64,000 bases of DNA from a virus. The notes beneath the pieces were generated by a model. That model ran no database searches and was not told where the DNA came from. It saw nothing but the letters and a program-made list of their open reading frames with translations. The translations under genes were made by a program, and so were the position numbers. The stretch covers positions 51,996 through 115,995 of IMG/VR virus record IMGVR_UViG_3300025949_000001. One strand, 5' to 3'. Shown here in pieces: positions 37,599 through 45,969 of the stretch. Each line of letters starts with the position of its first letter. The first letter of the stretch is position 1.

Positions 37599-38072
37599 AT
37601 GATCATCATTGCCTGGACGGGCACACCCGCCGAAGCGCCCGACCTGCGCCACATCCAAGGCGAGATCATGCGCGCCTGCCTCTCCCGGCCCGACCTCACC
37701 CTCTACGCGCCCGGGTTCCCCGTGAACGCCTCCGACCCTCTGTGGCGCCTCGGCGACCGGCTCGTGACCGATACCGCGCCCCGCCGCATCGACGTGCACC
37801 TCTTCCCCCTCGCCGCCGACGTGCGCGACGAACAGCCGCTGATCGACCGGACACTCGCCGCGATGGCCGCGCGCCAGGCGATCATCGCCACCGACCGCGA
37901 CCCGCTGCGCAGGCTGCTGTGGCCCAACCGCAACGGAATCCTGATCCCCGGCGAGCGGCTGCACGACTGGAACCGGGCAATCCTGCGCCTAGCCCGCGAA
38001 GCCGACGAGCGTGCGCGCATGGGCCGCAACGCCGGCAACACGGCCCGCGCGATCGAGAAGGCCGACGCCTAA
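37599..38072 (+). CDS. Hypothetical protein, weakly glycosyltransferase-like
   Basis: 157 residues, alpha/beta, starting IIIAWTGTPAEAPDLRHIQG and ending WNRAILRLAREADERARMGRNAGNTARA. The end resembles the last helices of GT-B glycosyltransferases (W..AI..L..D...R..MG..A), but no nucleotide-sugar motif is visible. First gene of the 37.6-41.6 kb plus-strand operon; AGAGGGG precedes it. Treat the resemblance as weak. Confidence 0.58.
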   Translation: MIIIAWTGTPAEAPDLRHIQGEIMRACLSRPDLTLYAPGFPVNASDPLWRLGDRLVTDTAPRRIDVHLFPLAADVRDEQPLIDRTLAAMAARQAIIATDRDPLRRLLWPNRNGILIPGERLHDWNRAILRLAREADERARMGRNAGNTARAIEKADA

Positions 38073-38434
38073 TGGCGGGCGAGGCGCCGGTGCAGGCGGA
38101 CGCGCGGCGCGTGATCGACTGGTACCGCGAGCGGCTGGCGGCTGAACAACACAATCTGGCTTTTGCAACCTGCGCGCTCGCAGCCGAACAGGAACAGGTA
38201 GCCGGGCTGCGCGGAGACCTGGCTGAGATGCGCGTCGCACTCAACGAGCTACAGGACGCCGTGAGCAGGGCGTCCAGCGAGGCGCACTGGCTGCGGCCGG
38301 AGCACCCAGACTTCCCCGCGTGGGTGTCGCAGCATTGGGACGAGATCCAGGACGCGCGCCTGGCGCACATGGTCGAGCAGGCACATCCGGTAGCGGCGGT
38401 CGCGGCGCGCCCCGTGGTCCGGGAGCAGCCGTGA
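38072..38434 (+). CDS. Coiled-coil hypothetical protein
   Basis: 120 residues with a long heptad helix (AAEQEQVAGLRGDLAEMRVALNELQ) and SSEAHWLRPEHPDFPAWV. Start overlaps the upstream TAA (TAATG). No family recognised. Confidence 0.6.
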   Translation: MAGEAPVQADARRVIDWYRERLAAEQHNLAFATCALAAEQEQVAGLRGDLAEMRVALNELQDAVSRASSEAHWLRPEHPDFPAWVSQHWDEIQDARLAHMVEQAHPVAAVAARPVVREQP

Positions 38435-38751
38435 GCACGCCCGGCCGCGCCGAGCCGCCGAACACCTGGCCGGGCAACGAGACCGTGTTCGCCATCGGCT
38501 CCGACGAGTACGCCGACTGGGAGACCGAGCGCGGCACCGGCCGACGCATCGGCCTGCACACCTGGCACTGGGACTCGCAGCGCGGGCAGTGGTGCGGCGG
38601 CTGGCTCGGGTTCACCAACGTCGAAGGTCATCTGCCGCGCAGCAAGCACGAGCTGGTCAGCGAGGATCCGCTGACGATTTCGCCGTCGCTGCTGTGCCCG
38701 ACCTGCCAGCATCACGGATTCATTCGAGAGGGACGATGGGTGGCGGTATGA
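38431..38751 (+). CDS. DUF6527-like protein
   Basis: 106 residues with GGWLGFTNVEGHLPRSKHEL and LTISPSLLCPTCQHHGFIREG. The pattern L-T-I-S-P-S-L-x-C-x-x-C-x-x-H-G-x-I-R-x-G-R-W fits DUF6527 as I remember it; this is recall, not a search. The Cys/His set suggests one zinc. GTG 38431 overlaps the upstream stop. Confidence 0.6.
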   Translation: MSTPGRAEPPNTWPGNETVFAIGSDEYADWETERGTGRRIGLHTWHWDSQRGQWCGGWLGFTNVEGHLPRSKHELVSEDPLTISPSLLCPTCQHHGFIREGRWVAV

Positions 38752-39200
38752 GCGAGGCCGAGGCCGTGCAGCACGAGCCGCCGCCGATGAGCCAGCAGGC
38801 ACCGTTCCCCCGCATCCTCGCGAGTCTCGTCGAGCGCCTGACGTACCGCAAAGGCTGGCTGTTCAGGCTGGCCGACATCGACCGGGGCCAGGGCAGCACC
38901 GGGCTGACGCTGATCATCACGACGCTGGGCGTGAACAGCTACCACCCGGAGCAGACCGGCTACCGCGTCAACCACTACATGATCGTCCCGGCCGCCGCGT
39001 ACGACGAACGCTCGTGGCGCCGCTGGCTGCTCGAGCAGGTGTCCCTGGTGGAACTACACGAAACGATGGAGTTCTTCCAGATCGACGACGACAAGCCCTT
39101 TGCCCCGTCCCACGGTTTCGGCCAGAACCCCTACCTCGCGCGGGAGCTGGGCACCGAGCAGGACCGGCGCATGTCCTTCCGTAACGAGGTCAACGAGTGA
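38748..39200 (+). CDS. Hypothetical phage protein
   Basis: 150 residues. NSYHPEQTGYRVNHYMIVPAA and LHETMEFFQIDDDKPFAP...HGFGQNPY form a pattern often seen in small actinophage proteins of unknown role; HETMEFF with later His and Asp might bind metal. ATG 38748 overlaps the upstream stop. Confidence 0.6.
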   Translation: MSEAEAVQHEPPPMSQQAPFPRILASLVERLTYRKGWLFRLADIDRGQGSTGLTLIITTLGVNSYHPEQTGYRVNHYMIVPAAAYDERSWRRWLLEQVSLVELHETMEFFQIDDDKPFAPSHGFGQNPYLARELGTEQDRRMSFRNEVNE

Positions 39201-39505
39201 GCCGACAACCGGCCGAGAGACCCACGCGCAGGCAACTGCTTGACCTTCCGCACGGCGAATCGATCAGGTGCGGCGAGATGAGCGCCTACCGTGCGCCGGT
39301 CGACCCGGGCGTCCGCAGGAAGCAGATCGACCCGCGCGAGGTGCACTTCTCCAAGCACTACCTCGAAGGCAAGCTCACCTGCACCATGGCGGACGAAATG
39401 ATCGAAGACGTGCTCCCCGATCCGTGGGCGCTCATCGAGCAGCGCCTGGACGCCGCCGCGCGCGACCGGAACGCCCACTACCGCGACGGGAGCCGCGTGC
39501 GATGA
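39197..39505 (+). CDS. Hypothetical protein
   Basis: 102 residues, basic start (RQPAERPTRRQLLDLPHGES), acidic middle. GTG 39197 overlaps the upstream TGA. No family recognised. Confidence 0.56.
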   Translation: MSRQPAERPTRRQLLDLPHGESIRCGEMSAYRAPVDPGVRRKQIDPREVHFSKHYLEGKLTCTMADEMIEDVLPDPWALIEQRLDAAARDRNAHYRDGSRVR

Positions 39506-40155
39506 CCACAGCCCGCGACCGCAACAACCACTACGTGCCCGACGGGCTGTCGCACGGCGGCAGGAACATCACGACGCTCGGCACGGGAGACGAACCCCTC
39601 CCACTGCGCCTCGGCCTCGCCGACGAACTGAATCGTGAACGCAACTGGTGGTGGGCGGATACCAGCGGAGACGGCGCGCACTGGTCCCGCTTCGACGGCC
39701 ATCATCACCAGGTGGACATCGGGTACCGGACCTGGAACCGGCGCGAGGTCAATGAGTGGAAGGGCCGCGACGAGATCCGCAAGGACGGCCGGTGGACGAT
39801 CGCGATCAACCGGGAGCAGGTGTGGGAGGGCTTCTGCCACGACGTGCTCGAAGATCTGCTGACGATCCGGCGCACCGTGCAGCGACTGCTCGATCATGAC
39901 GCGATCAACTGGAACGACGGACAGCGCGCCGCCGAACAACTACTCGGGCGCAAGGTCTGGTATGAGCGCACGGCGGCCGTCGTGTCGAGCGTTTCCGTGC
40001 TGGATCAGGGCTGCGTGATGCTCAAACCGGAGGGCGTCGAGGCCTTCCCGTGCCTGCAGTCGCAACTCAACGACGCCGACCCGGACCTTGACGAGAACGA
40101 CGAGCTCAAGGTGGAGTTGTTGAGCCGCAGCGTCTGGTGGTGGCGCGAGCGGTGA
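39502..40155 (+). CDS. Hypothetical protein
   Basis: 217 residues, Trp-rich, with RFDGHHHQVDIGYRTWNRREV (three successive His) and a helical second half. Possibly a metal-binding or nucleic-acid-binding protein. ATGA overlap with the upstream gene, GTGA with the next. No family recognised. Confidence 0.6.
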   Translation: MTTARDRNNHYVPDGLSHGGRNITTLGTGDEPLPLRLGLADELNRERNWWWADTSGDGAHWSRFDGHHHQVDIGYRTWNRREVNEWKGRDEIRKDGRWTIAINREQVWEGFCHDVLEDLLTIRRTVQRLLDHDAINWNDGQRAAEQLLGRKVWYERTAAVVSSVSVLDQGCVMLKPEGVEAFPCLQSQLNDADPDLDENDELKVELLSRSVWWWRER

Positions 40156-40457
40156 GCGAGAACACCGATCAGCCGGTCGAACGCGTCGGGCCCTGGGCAT
40201 TGACGCCCGAGCAGGCGCTCCCAGTGCCGCCGCTCACGGGCTATCCGCTGCCGGACGAGGCGTACACCGACGATCCGTCGCACATCGCGTGCCTGCTGCC
40301 CCCGGTCACATCGCATGCGGGCGCGCCGCTGCGACTGCTGCCGCTCGGTACGCGCTGGCGGTGCGGGGACTGCGGCACGGTACACGTGGTCGTCATGACG
40401 AGCCGTGGCCGCGACTGGAAGATCGAGTGCGCGCCGGGCGTCCGAGTAGGCCGCTGA
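40152..40457 (+). CDS. Small protein with rubredoxin-like Cys knuckle
   Basis: 101 residues; a Pro-rich first half and TRWRCGDCGTVHVVV with a later Cys, a half zinc ribbon. GTG 40152 overlaps the upstream stop. No family recognised. Confidence 0.55.
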   Translation: MSENTDQPVERVGPWALTPEQALPVPPLTGYPLPDEAYTDDPSHIACLLPPVTSHAGAPLRLLPLGTRWRCGDCGTVHVVVMTSRGRDWKIECAPGVRVGR

Positions 40458-40459
40458 CG

Positions 40460-40702
40460 GTGGACAATTTAGCCGTGCTCGACCTTCCCGCGCCCACGGC
40501 GCACGCCTGCGGCTACCGTCCGCCGCGCCTGGGGGACCTGCTGCATGTGAGTCTCGACGACGGGGATGTGCACTCGGCGATGGTGCAATCCGTGTCCGAC
40601 GACGGCGATTCGCTGATCGTGCGCGGCCCGGCCGAACCGCTGCGACGCAAGGATCTGATTATGGTCATCCGGCGTGTCGGCGGCACAACAACCGAGGAAT
40701 AG
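40460..40702 (+). CDS. Small beta-rich protein ending RRVGGTTTEE
   Basis: 80 residues, predicted SH3-like beta barrel (RLGDLLHVSLDDGDVHSAMV...DSLIVRG). A Gly-Gly followed by five residues at the C-terminus is unusual given the JAMM peptidase two genes later (see findings), but the fold does not look ubiquitin-like. GTG 40460 is two bases after the upstream stop. Confidence 0.55.
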   Translation: MDNLAVLDLPAPTAHACGYRPPRLGDLLHVSLDDGDVHSAMVQSVSDDGDSLIVRGPAEPLRRKDLIMVIRRVGGTTTEE

Positions 40703-41170
40703 ATGCCCATGACCGCCTACGTCATCACCGATCTGCGCCGCGAACTGGAGAAAACCCGCATCGCCCTCGTGGCCGCGCGAACCCACCTCGCCGCGCACGC
40801 CGAAGCCAACGCCGCACTGCACATGGCCGCAACCGTCATGTACTCGCCGCTGCACGCCCACGTCACCGCCGCCATCGCGGGCGCCGAACAGGCACTGGAA
40901 CGCACCGCGCAGGCGCCGGAGCAGGCGCAGCGCGACGCCGCTCTGGTCGCGGTGCTCGCCGATCTGGACCGGTGCGCGCACGGGCGCCACGAGGGCGACG
41001 TATGCGCGGACTGCGGCGGCCCGTCGAGGGGCAACGACCACCTGCGGCCCGGAACGGTGATCGGCTACGACATCGGCGGCAGGCCGGTCGTGATGCCGGA
41101 CCGCGAGCACAAGCACGACCCGCAGGCGTGGCGCGCGGACGAGCGGGCGAAGCGTGCTGATCCTCAGTAG
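40703..41170 (+). CDS. Coiled-coil protein with zinc ribbon
   Basis: 155 residues: helix TDLRRELEKTRIALVAARTHL and a second heptad region, then CAHGRHEGDVCADCGG, a C-H-C-C zinc site, and a charged tail. It starts directly after the upstream stop, and its end overlaps the JAMM gene by 17 bp. Confidence 0.6.
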   Translation: MPMTAYVITDLRRELEKTRIALVAARTHLAAHAEANAALHMAATVMYSPLHAHVTAAIAGAEQALERTAQAPEQAQRDAALVAVLADLDRCAHGRHEGDVCADCGGPSRGNDHLRPGTVIGYDIGGRPVVMPDREHKHDPQAWRADERAKRADPQ

Positions 41171-41639
41171 CTCTCTGGTTGGCGAGATGATCGCGCATGC
41201 CCGCGAGCAGCACCCGGTCGAGGCCTGCGGCATCATCGCCGGACCGGCGGGCGGCGACCGACCGACGCGGCTGCTGCGCATGCGCAACGCCCTGGAGTCG
41301 GCCACCGCGTTCCAGTTCGACCCCACCGAGCAGATGGCCGCCTACCGGCAGATGGACGCGCGCGGCGAAGACCCGATCGTCATCTACCACTCGCACACCG
41401 CCAGCCCGCCGTACCCGTCCGGCACCGACACCCGCCTCGCGGCGGACCGCGACGCCTACTACGCGATCATCTCCACCGCCGACCCCGAACGGACCGAAGT
41501 GACCTTCTGGCGCCTAACCGGCCCGAACGCGTTCCCGTGGAGCCAAGACGATGTCATGGTCGATGATCCGCTACAGCACTGGCAGTGGCCAAGCGTCTCG
41601 GCGTACCTGGCATCCAGCCAGGCCCCGAGCGGCGCGTAG
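41154..41639 (+). CDS. JAMM/MPN-domain metallopeptidase
   Basis: 161 residues. Glu in EACGIIAG (about 24), then HSHTASPPYPSGTD: H-S-H-x7-S-x2-D, the complete JAMM zinc site, about residues 82-95. Stand-alone bacterial JAMM enzymes remove C-terminal extensions from ubiquitin-like sulfur carriers or act in phage tail assembly (lambda K family). Here it ends a plus-strand operon and is convergent with the tail-tip genes, so a tail role is possible, but it lacks the NlpC/P60 partner of lambda K. GTG 41154. Confidence 0.82.
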   Translation: MLILSSSLVGEMIAHAREQHPVEACGIIAGPAGGDRPTRLLRMRNALESATAFQFDPTEQMAAYRQMDARGEDPIVIYHSHTASPPYPSGTDTRLAADRDAYYAIISTADPERTEVTFWRLTGPNAFPWSQDDVMVDDPLQHWQWPSVSAYLASSQAPSGA

Positions 41640-41648
41640 CGGCTCCGG

Positions 41649-42476
41649 CTAGCCGAACACGAGGAACCAGCCGGCCACCGCGCTGCTCGCATACGCCGCG
41701 CCCCCGTTGTCCCAGTACGTGCTGAACCCGGCCGACGACAGCGACGACGCCGACTTGCACACCACCCCCGCCGGGCCCGTGCCCCCGTTGCGGCACACCA
41801 GCACCCCCGACGGGGTGAACCCCAGCGCCAGGCCGGACACCGCGAGATTGCCCGACCCGTCCGTCGTGCCCGAGAACGCGCCCATCCGCACGAACTTCGC
41901 CGCCGAACCCGACGCCGGGACCACGTCGTTCTGCAGCGCCGAACCCGTCACCAGCGCACCCCCGGACACCGCCGACCCGGACGCGGGCTGCTGCGCCGTC
42001 ACCCCCCACTGATCCCACACCAGGTTCGTCAGCGCCGCCGTCCCCACGTTCTGCGCCCAGCCCAGCGACCCGCGGGCCGCATTCGCCCCCGTTCCCCCGC
42101 CGTCCAGCAGCACCGACGCCGCCGACAGCTGCGCATCCGCCGACGAACGCGGCCCGGCCAGCACCATCTCCTCGAACGGCTGATTCGCCCCCGCAGTCAC
42201 CTCGCGGCTGTAGAGCTGCGGCGCGGACGCGCTCGACCCCTGCCCGTCGCTGAAAATCATCGCGGGGCTCGACGTGCCCGGGGAGGGCAGCGACGGATTC
42301 GGCGCGAGCGCGAGCGTGCCGTTCGCGCCCGTGACCGTCACCGACGGGAACGCCGCAGCGCCGCCGCTGCCCGTCCCGAGCGTGTTGGTGCGCTGCTCGA
42401 GCACCGTGATGCGCTCGCGCAGGTCCCGGATCGTCTTGGCCAGCTGCTGCTCCAGCGGCGTCGGATACCGGGTCAC
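41649..42476 (-). CDS. Tail fibre or tail-tip protein
   Basis: 275 residues. N-terminal coiled coil (TPLEQQLAKTIRDLRERITVLEQRT) for trimerisation, then a Gly/Ser/Ala/Thr-rich beta region ending STYWDNGGAAYASSAVAGWFLVFG, typical for short actinophage tail fibres. Last gene of the late operon. GTG 42476 overlaps the upstream stop. The receptor cannot be inferred. Confidence 0.66.
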   Translation of the reverse strand: MTRYPTPLEQQLAKTIRDLRERITVLEQRTNTLGTGSGGAAAFPSVTVTGANGTLALAPNPSLPSPGTSSPAMIFSDGQGSSASAPQLYSREVTAGANQPFEEMVLAGPRSSADAQLSAASVLLDGGGTGANAARGSLGWAQNVGTAALTNLVWDQWGVTAQQPASGSAVSGGALVTGSALQNDVVPASGSAAKFVRMGAFSGTTDGSGNLAVSGLALGFTPSGVLVCRNGGTGPAGVVCKSASSLSSAGFSTYWDNGGAAYASSAVAGWFLVFG

Positions 42477-43606
42477 GCCGCCACATCCCCCACCGTCAGC
42501 GTGATCTTCCCGTCCTGGCCCTGGTCCGGGGGCGTGACCTGCCAGCCGATGATCCGCACCAGCGCCTGCAAGCCCGGGGAGCCGTCCGCCCTGGCCGGGT
42601 GCCGCTCGCTGGTCGCCGCCAGCGCCGCCTGATCCCCCAAACCCAGCGCCTTGATCGCCGGGGCGGAGGGCGCGGAGGCGTCGATCACGATCGGCGGCAC
42701 GCACGGGCTGTGCCCCGTCACCCCCAGATGTCCGTCCGCGTAGGCGTCGATCTGCGCCTGCGACATGATCGCCGCCCCGTTGTACTGCACCGCGCTCTCC
42801 AACAGCGGATATCCCGCCGCCAGGTCCGCCTCGTCCACGCCGTGGCCCGCGCCATACCCGGAGGTCCATGTCCCCGCGCCGGACGTCGGCGCGGTGGCGA
42901 TCACGAAGTTCGCGCCTTGGCTCCCCATCCGCGGCCAGCCGTAGTCCACCAGATTCCCCGGGTACTGCAGGCGCAGCCCCGTGTTCTGGTACGGCTGCCC
43001 CAGGCTCGCCCCCACGCGCGCGACGATCGCCAGGCCCCCGGATCCGTCGAGCACCGGTTCGAACGTCGCCTCGAAATCCCCCGCGGTCTCCAAGTCGCTC
43101 AATGCGCCCGCCACGTCCTTCAAATCCCCGGCAGCATAGGAGGTGGTCAGCGTCGCACCGATCTGGGTGTCCTGCGGCGAGAGGCCGGCGACCGCCGCCT
43201 GCGGGCCCTTGAGCACCGGGTCGGTGGCGTAGCGAAGCAGCGCGCGCCACACGTCGCAGTAGTCCAGGTTCCGGTACGAGAGGTTGTCGCGGATGCGGCG
43301 GCGCGCGAACAGCGATTCGAGGGTCTTGGCCTGGATCTGGTACTGCTTGGGCAGGATCGAGGCGGTCGGCTCGTCCCACAGCACCCCCACCCACACCGGG
43401 TAGCCGTCCTCAAGCACCCACAGCAGCGTGCGCCGCGTCTCCAACGCCGGCAGCAGCCTCGCGGTGGCCGCAGTCAGGTCCATATACCCGGCCAGCGGCG
43501 TCTCCTGCCCGATCTGCCGCGCGAAGCCCTGCACGTGCAGCGGCAGTTCGTCCGCGAGCAGCCGCCCGGTGACCACGTCGGTGCTGACATACCGGTATTC
43601 GGTCAC
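42473..43606 (-). CDS. Minor tail protein, tail-tip hub (Gp37-like)
   Basis: 377 residues starting TEYRYVSTDVVTGRLLADELPL, the standard opening of the Siphovirus ReqiPepy6 Gp37-like hub family in actinophages, with a duplicated beta domain (VWVGVLWDEPTAS; ILPKQYQIQAKTLESLFARR). It forms the baseplate hub at the end of the tail tube. Position after the distal tail protein and another tail-tip protein agrees. Confidence 0.75.
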   Translation of the reverse strand: MTEYRYVSTDVVTGRLLADELPLHVQGFARQIGQETPLAGYMDLTAATARLLPALETRRTLLWVLEDGYPVWVGVLWDEPTASILPKQYQIQAKTLESLFARRRIRDNLSYRNLDYCDVWRALLRYATDPVLKGPQAAVAGLSPQDTQIGATLTTSYAAGDLKDVAGALSDLETAGDFEATFEPVLDGSGGLAIVARVGASLGQPYQNTGLRLQYPGNLVDYGWPRMGSQGANFVIATAPTSGAGTWTSGYGAGHGVDEADLAAGYPLLESAVQYNGAAIMSQAQIDAYADGHLGVTGHSPCVPPIVIDASAPSAPAIKALGLGDQAALAATSERHPARADGSPGLQALVRIIGWQVTPPDQGQDGKITLTVGDVAA

Positions 43607-43613
43607 GTTCGGC

Positions 43614-44684
43614 TCACAGCGGCGCCGGCTCGGCGATCAGGTCGATCGGCTGGCCGGAGTCGGCGTACATCTCGAAAGATTTGGCGGCGGAGAAGTTCAG
43701 CATGTACAGCGCGTAGGTGTGCGTGCCCGCCGGGGGTGTCTCCACGGCCTCGATCGCGTGCCCGTCCATGTTCACGTTCGCGCTCTGCGCCCGGAACTGC
43801 AGCAGCGACTTGATCTGCGTGGAGTCGCGCCACAGCAGCATCATCACCTCGTCGCCCACGCTCGCGCTCAGCGCGGCGATGTACGGCCACGACGCGTTCA
43901 CCTTCACCTGCGTCGCGCCGTCGACGGTCACGGTCACGCTCGCCACCAGTTGCTTGACCGTGTTCGACGTGCACGTGACCGGGCTGGTGACTTTCGCGGA
44001 CACCGCGGCGAACGGGGCGACCTGCGGCGGCACGGTGCCGCCGGAGCCGTTCAGGCGCCGCAGCCGGTGCGTTGAGTCGTCGTGCAGGTACTGGCTCTCG
44101 GGCCCGGAGCCCGGGTATTGCGCGGGGGATGCGCAGCGCAGGATCCCGCCGAGGGCGGCGGTGAACAGCCGCTGGTCGGTGATGTTGCCGCCGGTGATGG
44201 ATGTGGCCCCGGCGTTGACCTGGATCGTGGCCAGCAGCAGCGAGTTGCCCGGCAGCGCCGGCGCGGCAGGGCTCGAGGCGGGGGTGCCGGCCTGGATCTG
44301 CACAACGAACGTGGAGGTGTTGTTGCCGTTGTCCACGACCGTGAGGCACACGTTGTCGATGCGGGGGCTGGACGGGTCGGCCGCGGTGACGGTCAGGGTG
44401 GTGACGGTGTCCAGGACCAGCGCCCACAGCCCGGAGTCCAGCGCCGCGCTGCCCTGCACGAACGCGACACCGTTGTTGACGGTGATGTTCATGCCGCTGG
44501 AGGCCGAAACCAGCAGCGGTGAGCCGACGCCCGGCCGCACGCCGGGGCGTGCGGCGATGCCGGTGGTGCCGGAGGAACCGGCCGACGCCAGCAGCCCGCC
44601 GACGGTGGCGAGGCGGGCGTCCTGGCTGGCGAAGGTGACGCCGTCGAGCCACGGCGGCTGGCGCAGGGTCGCGGACGTGGCCAT
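43614..44684 (-). CDS. Minor tail protein
   Basis: 356 residues. First part LRQPPWLDGVTFASQDARL... with VNNGVAFVQGS, DNVCLTVVDNGNNTSTFVVQI and an AAPALPGNSLLLATI segment is the pattern of actinophage tail-tip proteins that carry lectin-like domains; the C-terminal third is all-beta and may bind the host surface. Late operon member. Confidence 0.66.
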   Translation of the reverse strand: MATSATLRQPPWLDGVTFASQDARLATVGGLLASAGSSGTTGIAARPGVRPGVGSPLLVSASSGMNITVNNGVAFVQGSAALDSGLWALVLDTVTTLTVTAADPSSPRIDNVCLTVVDNGNNTSTFVVQIQAGTPASSPAAPALPGNSLLLATIQVNAGATSITGGNITDQRLFTAALGGILRCASPAQYPGSGPESQYLHDDSTHRLRRLNGSGGTVPPQVAPFAAVSAKVTSPVTCTSNTVKQLVASVTVTVDGATQVKVNASWPYIAALSASVGDEVMMLLWRDSTQIKSLLQFRAQSANVNMDGHAIEAVETPPAGTHTYALYMLNFSAAKSFEMYADSGQPIDLIAEPAPL

Positions 44685-44715
44685 CAGTACTCTCCGGTGA
44701 TCGGGTAAGTGGTCA

Positions 44716-45969
44716 TCAGATGTAGGCGTCCCTCCATTGCACGGTCATGCCGGAGCCGGAGGACGCGATGCCGCCGAGGCGGACCGTGAAGGCGCCGGGG
44801 GGCAGCACCCACCAGGCGGAGGAGATGTCGGCGGGTTGCAGCGCCCCGTTGAGAGTGGCCTGGCGCTGGTCGAAGTCGACGATCAGCTGCTGCCCTGCGG
44901 CGAGGGCCACACCGGTGAACGAGACAACTTGGCCGGTGTCGAGCAGGGTGAGCGAGGGGTTCTGGATGGGGCCGTTGATCTGCACGACGGGGCGGGTTTC
45001 GAAGTTGCCGCCGTTGGTGGCGCCGACTACGGCGGGCAGCCCGTTGGCGGGCATCGCGACGGGCGGGGTCAGCGGCGGGGTGACGCCATTGAGGGTGACG
45101 GCGGCCTGCACGGTGGCCGATTGCAGGGCGGCGGCGTAGCGGCGCGGGTCGGGGGCGACCAGGCCGATGGTGAAGACGACCTCCCCGAGGTTGGGGTAGG
45201 TCTCGGCGATCGGCCCGGAGCGGCGCACCAGGGATTGTTTGGGCACGGGTTCGTCGAAGACGTAGGTGGCCATGTCTCCGGCCGCGCCGCCGACGACGAC
45301 GGCGCGCTGCAGTTTCGCCCGCGCCGCGTCGCGCAAAGCCTGGGTGGGTGCGGTGGCGTGGCAGGTCAGGGTGTAGAGGGCGGGAGCGTAGAACTGGGGG
45401 ACGGCGTAGCCGCCGTGGTCACTGGAGCGCTGCACGACCTGCCCGGAGGTGCCCGCGCCGCCCACCCCGGCCAGCGAGTCGCGCACCCATGCGACCCCGG
45501 CGGTGCCCGGGTCGGTGTCGATCGCGCCGAACTGGATCACGGTGCCGTCCGGGGCGGTGATGGAGTCACGCCAGGGCCCGACGTCCACGGGCGCCGCCGC
45601 GGCGCGGCCGAGCCCGTAGGCGCCGGTGACATCGAAGTTCTCGGTGGCGCCGATCAGGTCGCCGCCAAAAGTGATCGCCCAGTTGGCGACGTACACCCCG
45701 GAGTCGATGGCGTAGGGCACGGGCCAGTCGAGCTGGTAGATCCCGGTGGTGACCCGCCACACCTGCCCCGCAGTGGCGGCGGGGGCGCCCTGGTAGGTGA
45801 ACGGCCCGCCGCCGGCCACGTCGTGGCTGGAGTCCCCGGGCGCGGATGTGGCGGAGCCGTAGGTGATGTCGGCCTGGACGGCGGCCGGGTCGGTCAGGAT
45901 CCCGGTGTCGTCGTTGTAGAACCACAGTTGCAGGCTGGCGGTGGCTCCGGCGCGGTAGGCGTTGGTCAT
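44716..45969 (-). CDS. Distal tail / minor tail protein
   Basis: 417 residues directly after the tape measure gene (ATGA overlap), where the distal tail (Dit) protein lies. An N-terminal extension (residues 1-140) resembles the Ig-like modules that also start the 53.5-kb connector protein (LQLWFYNDDTGILTD...). The rest contains ALYTLTCHATAPTQALRDAARAKLQRA and a C-terminal jelly-roll-like region ending MTVQWRDAYI. It caps the tail tube. Confidence 0.7.
   Translation of the reverse strand: MTNAYRAGATASLQLWFYNDDTGILTDPAAVQADITYGSATSAPGDSSHDVAGGGPFTYQGAPAATAGQVWRVTTGIYQLDWPVPYAIDSGVYVANWAITFGGDLIGATENFDVTGAYGLGRAAAAPVDVGPWRDSITAPDGTVIQFGAIDTDPGTAGVAWVRDSLAGVGGAGTSGQVVQRSSDHGGYAVPQFYAPALYTLTCHATAPTQALRDAARAKLQRAVVVGGAAGDMATYVFDEPVPKQSLVRRSGPIAETYPNLGEVVFTIGLVAPDPRRYAAALQSATVQAAVTLNGVTPPLTPPVAMPANGLPAVVGATNGGNFETRPVVQINGPIQNPSLTLLDTGQVVSFTGVALAAGQQLIVDFDQRQATLNGALQPADISSAWWVLPPGAFTVRLGGIASSGSGMTVQWRDAYI

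Noticed and set aside
40460-40702. Ubiquitin-like protein with a GG tail
   Set aside because: The predicted strand pattern is SH3-like, not beta-grasp, and there is no E1-like gene; kept only as a side remark in a finding.
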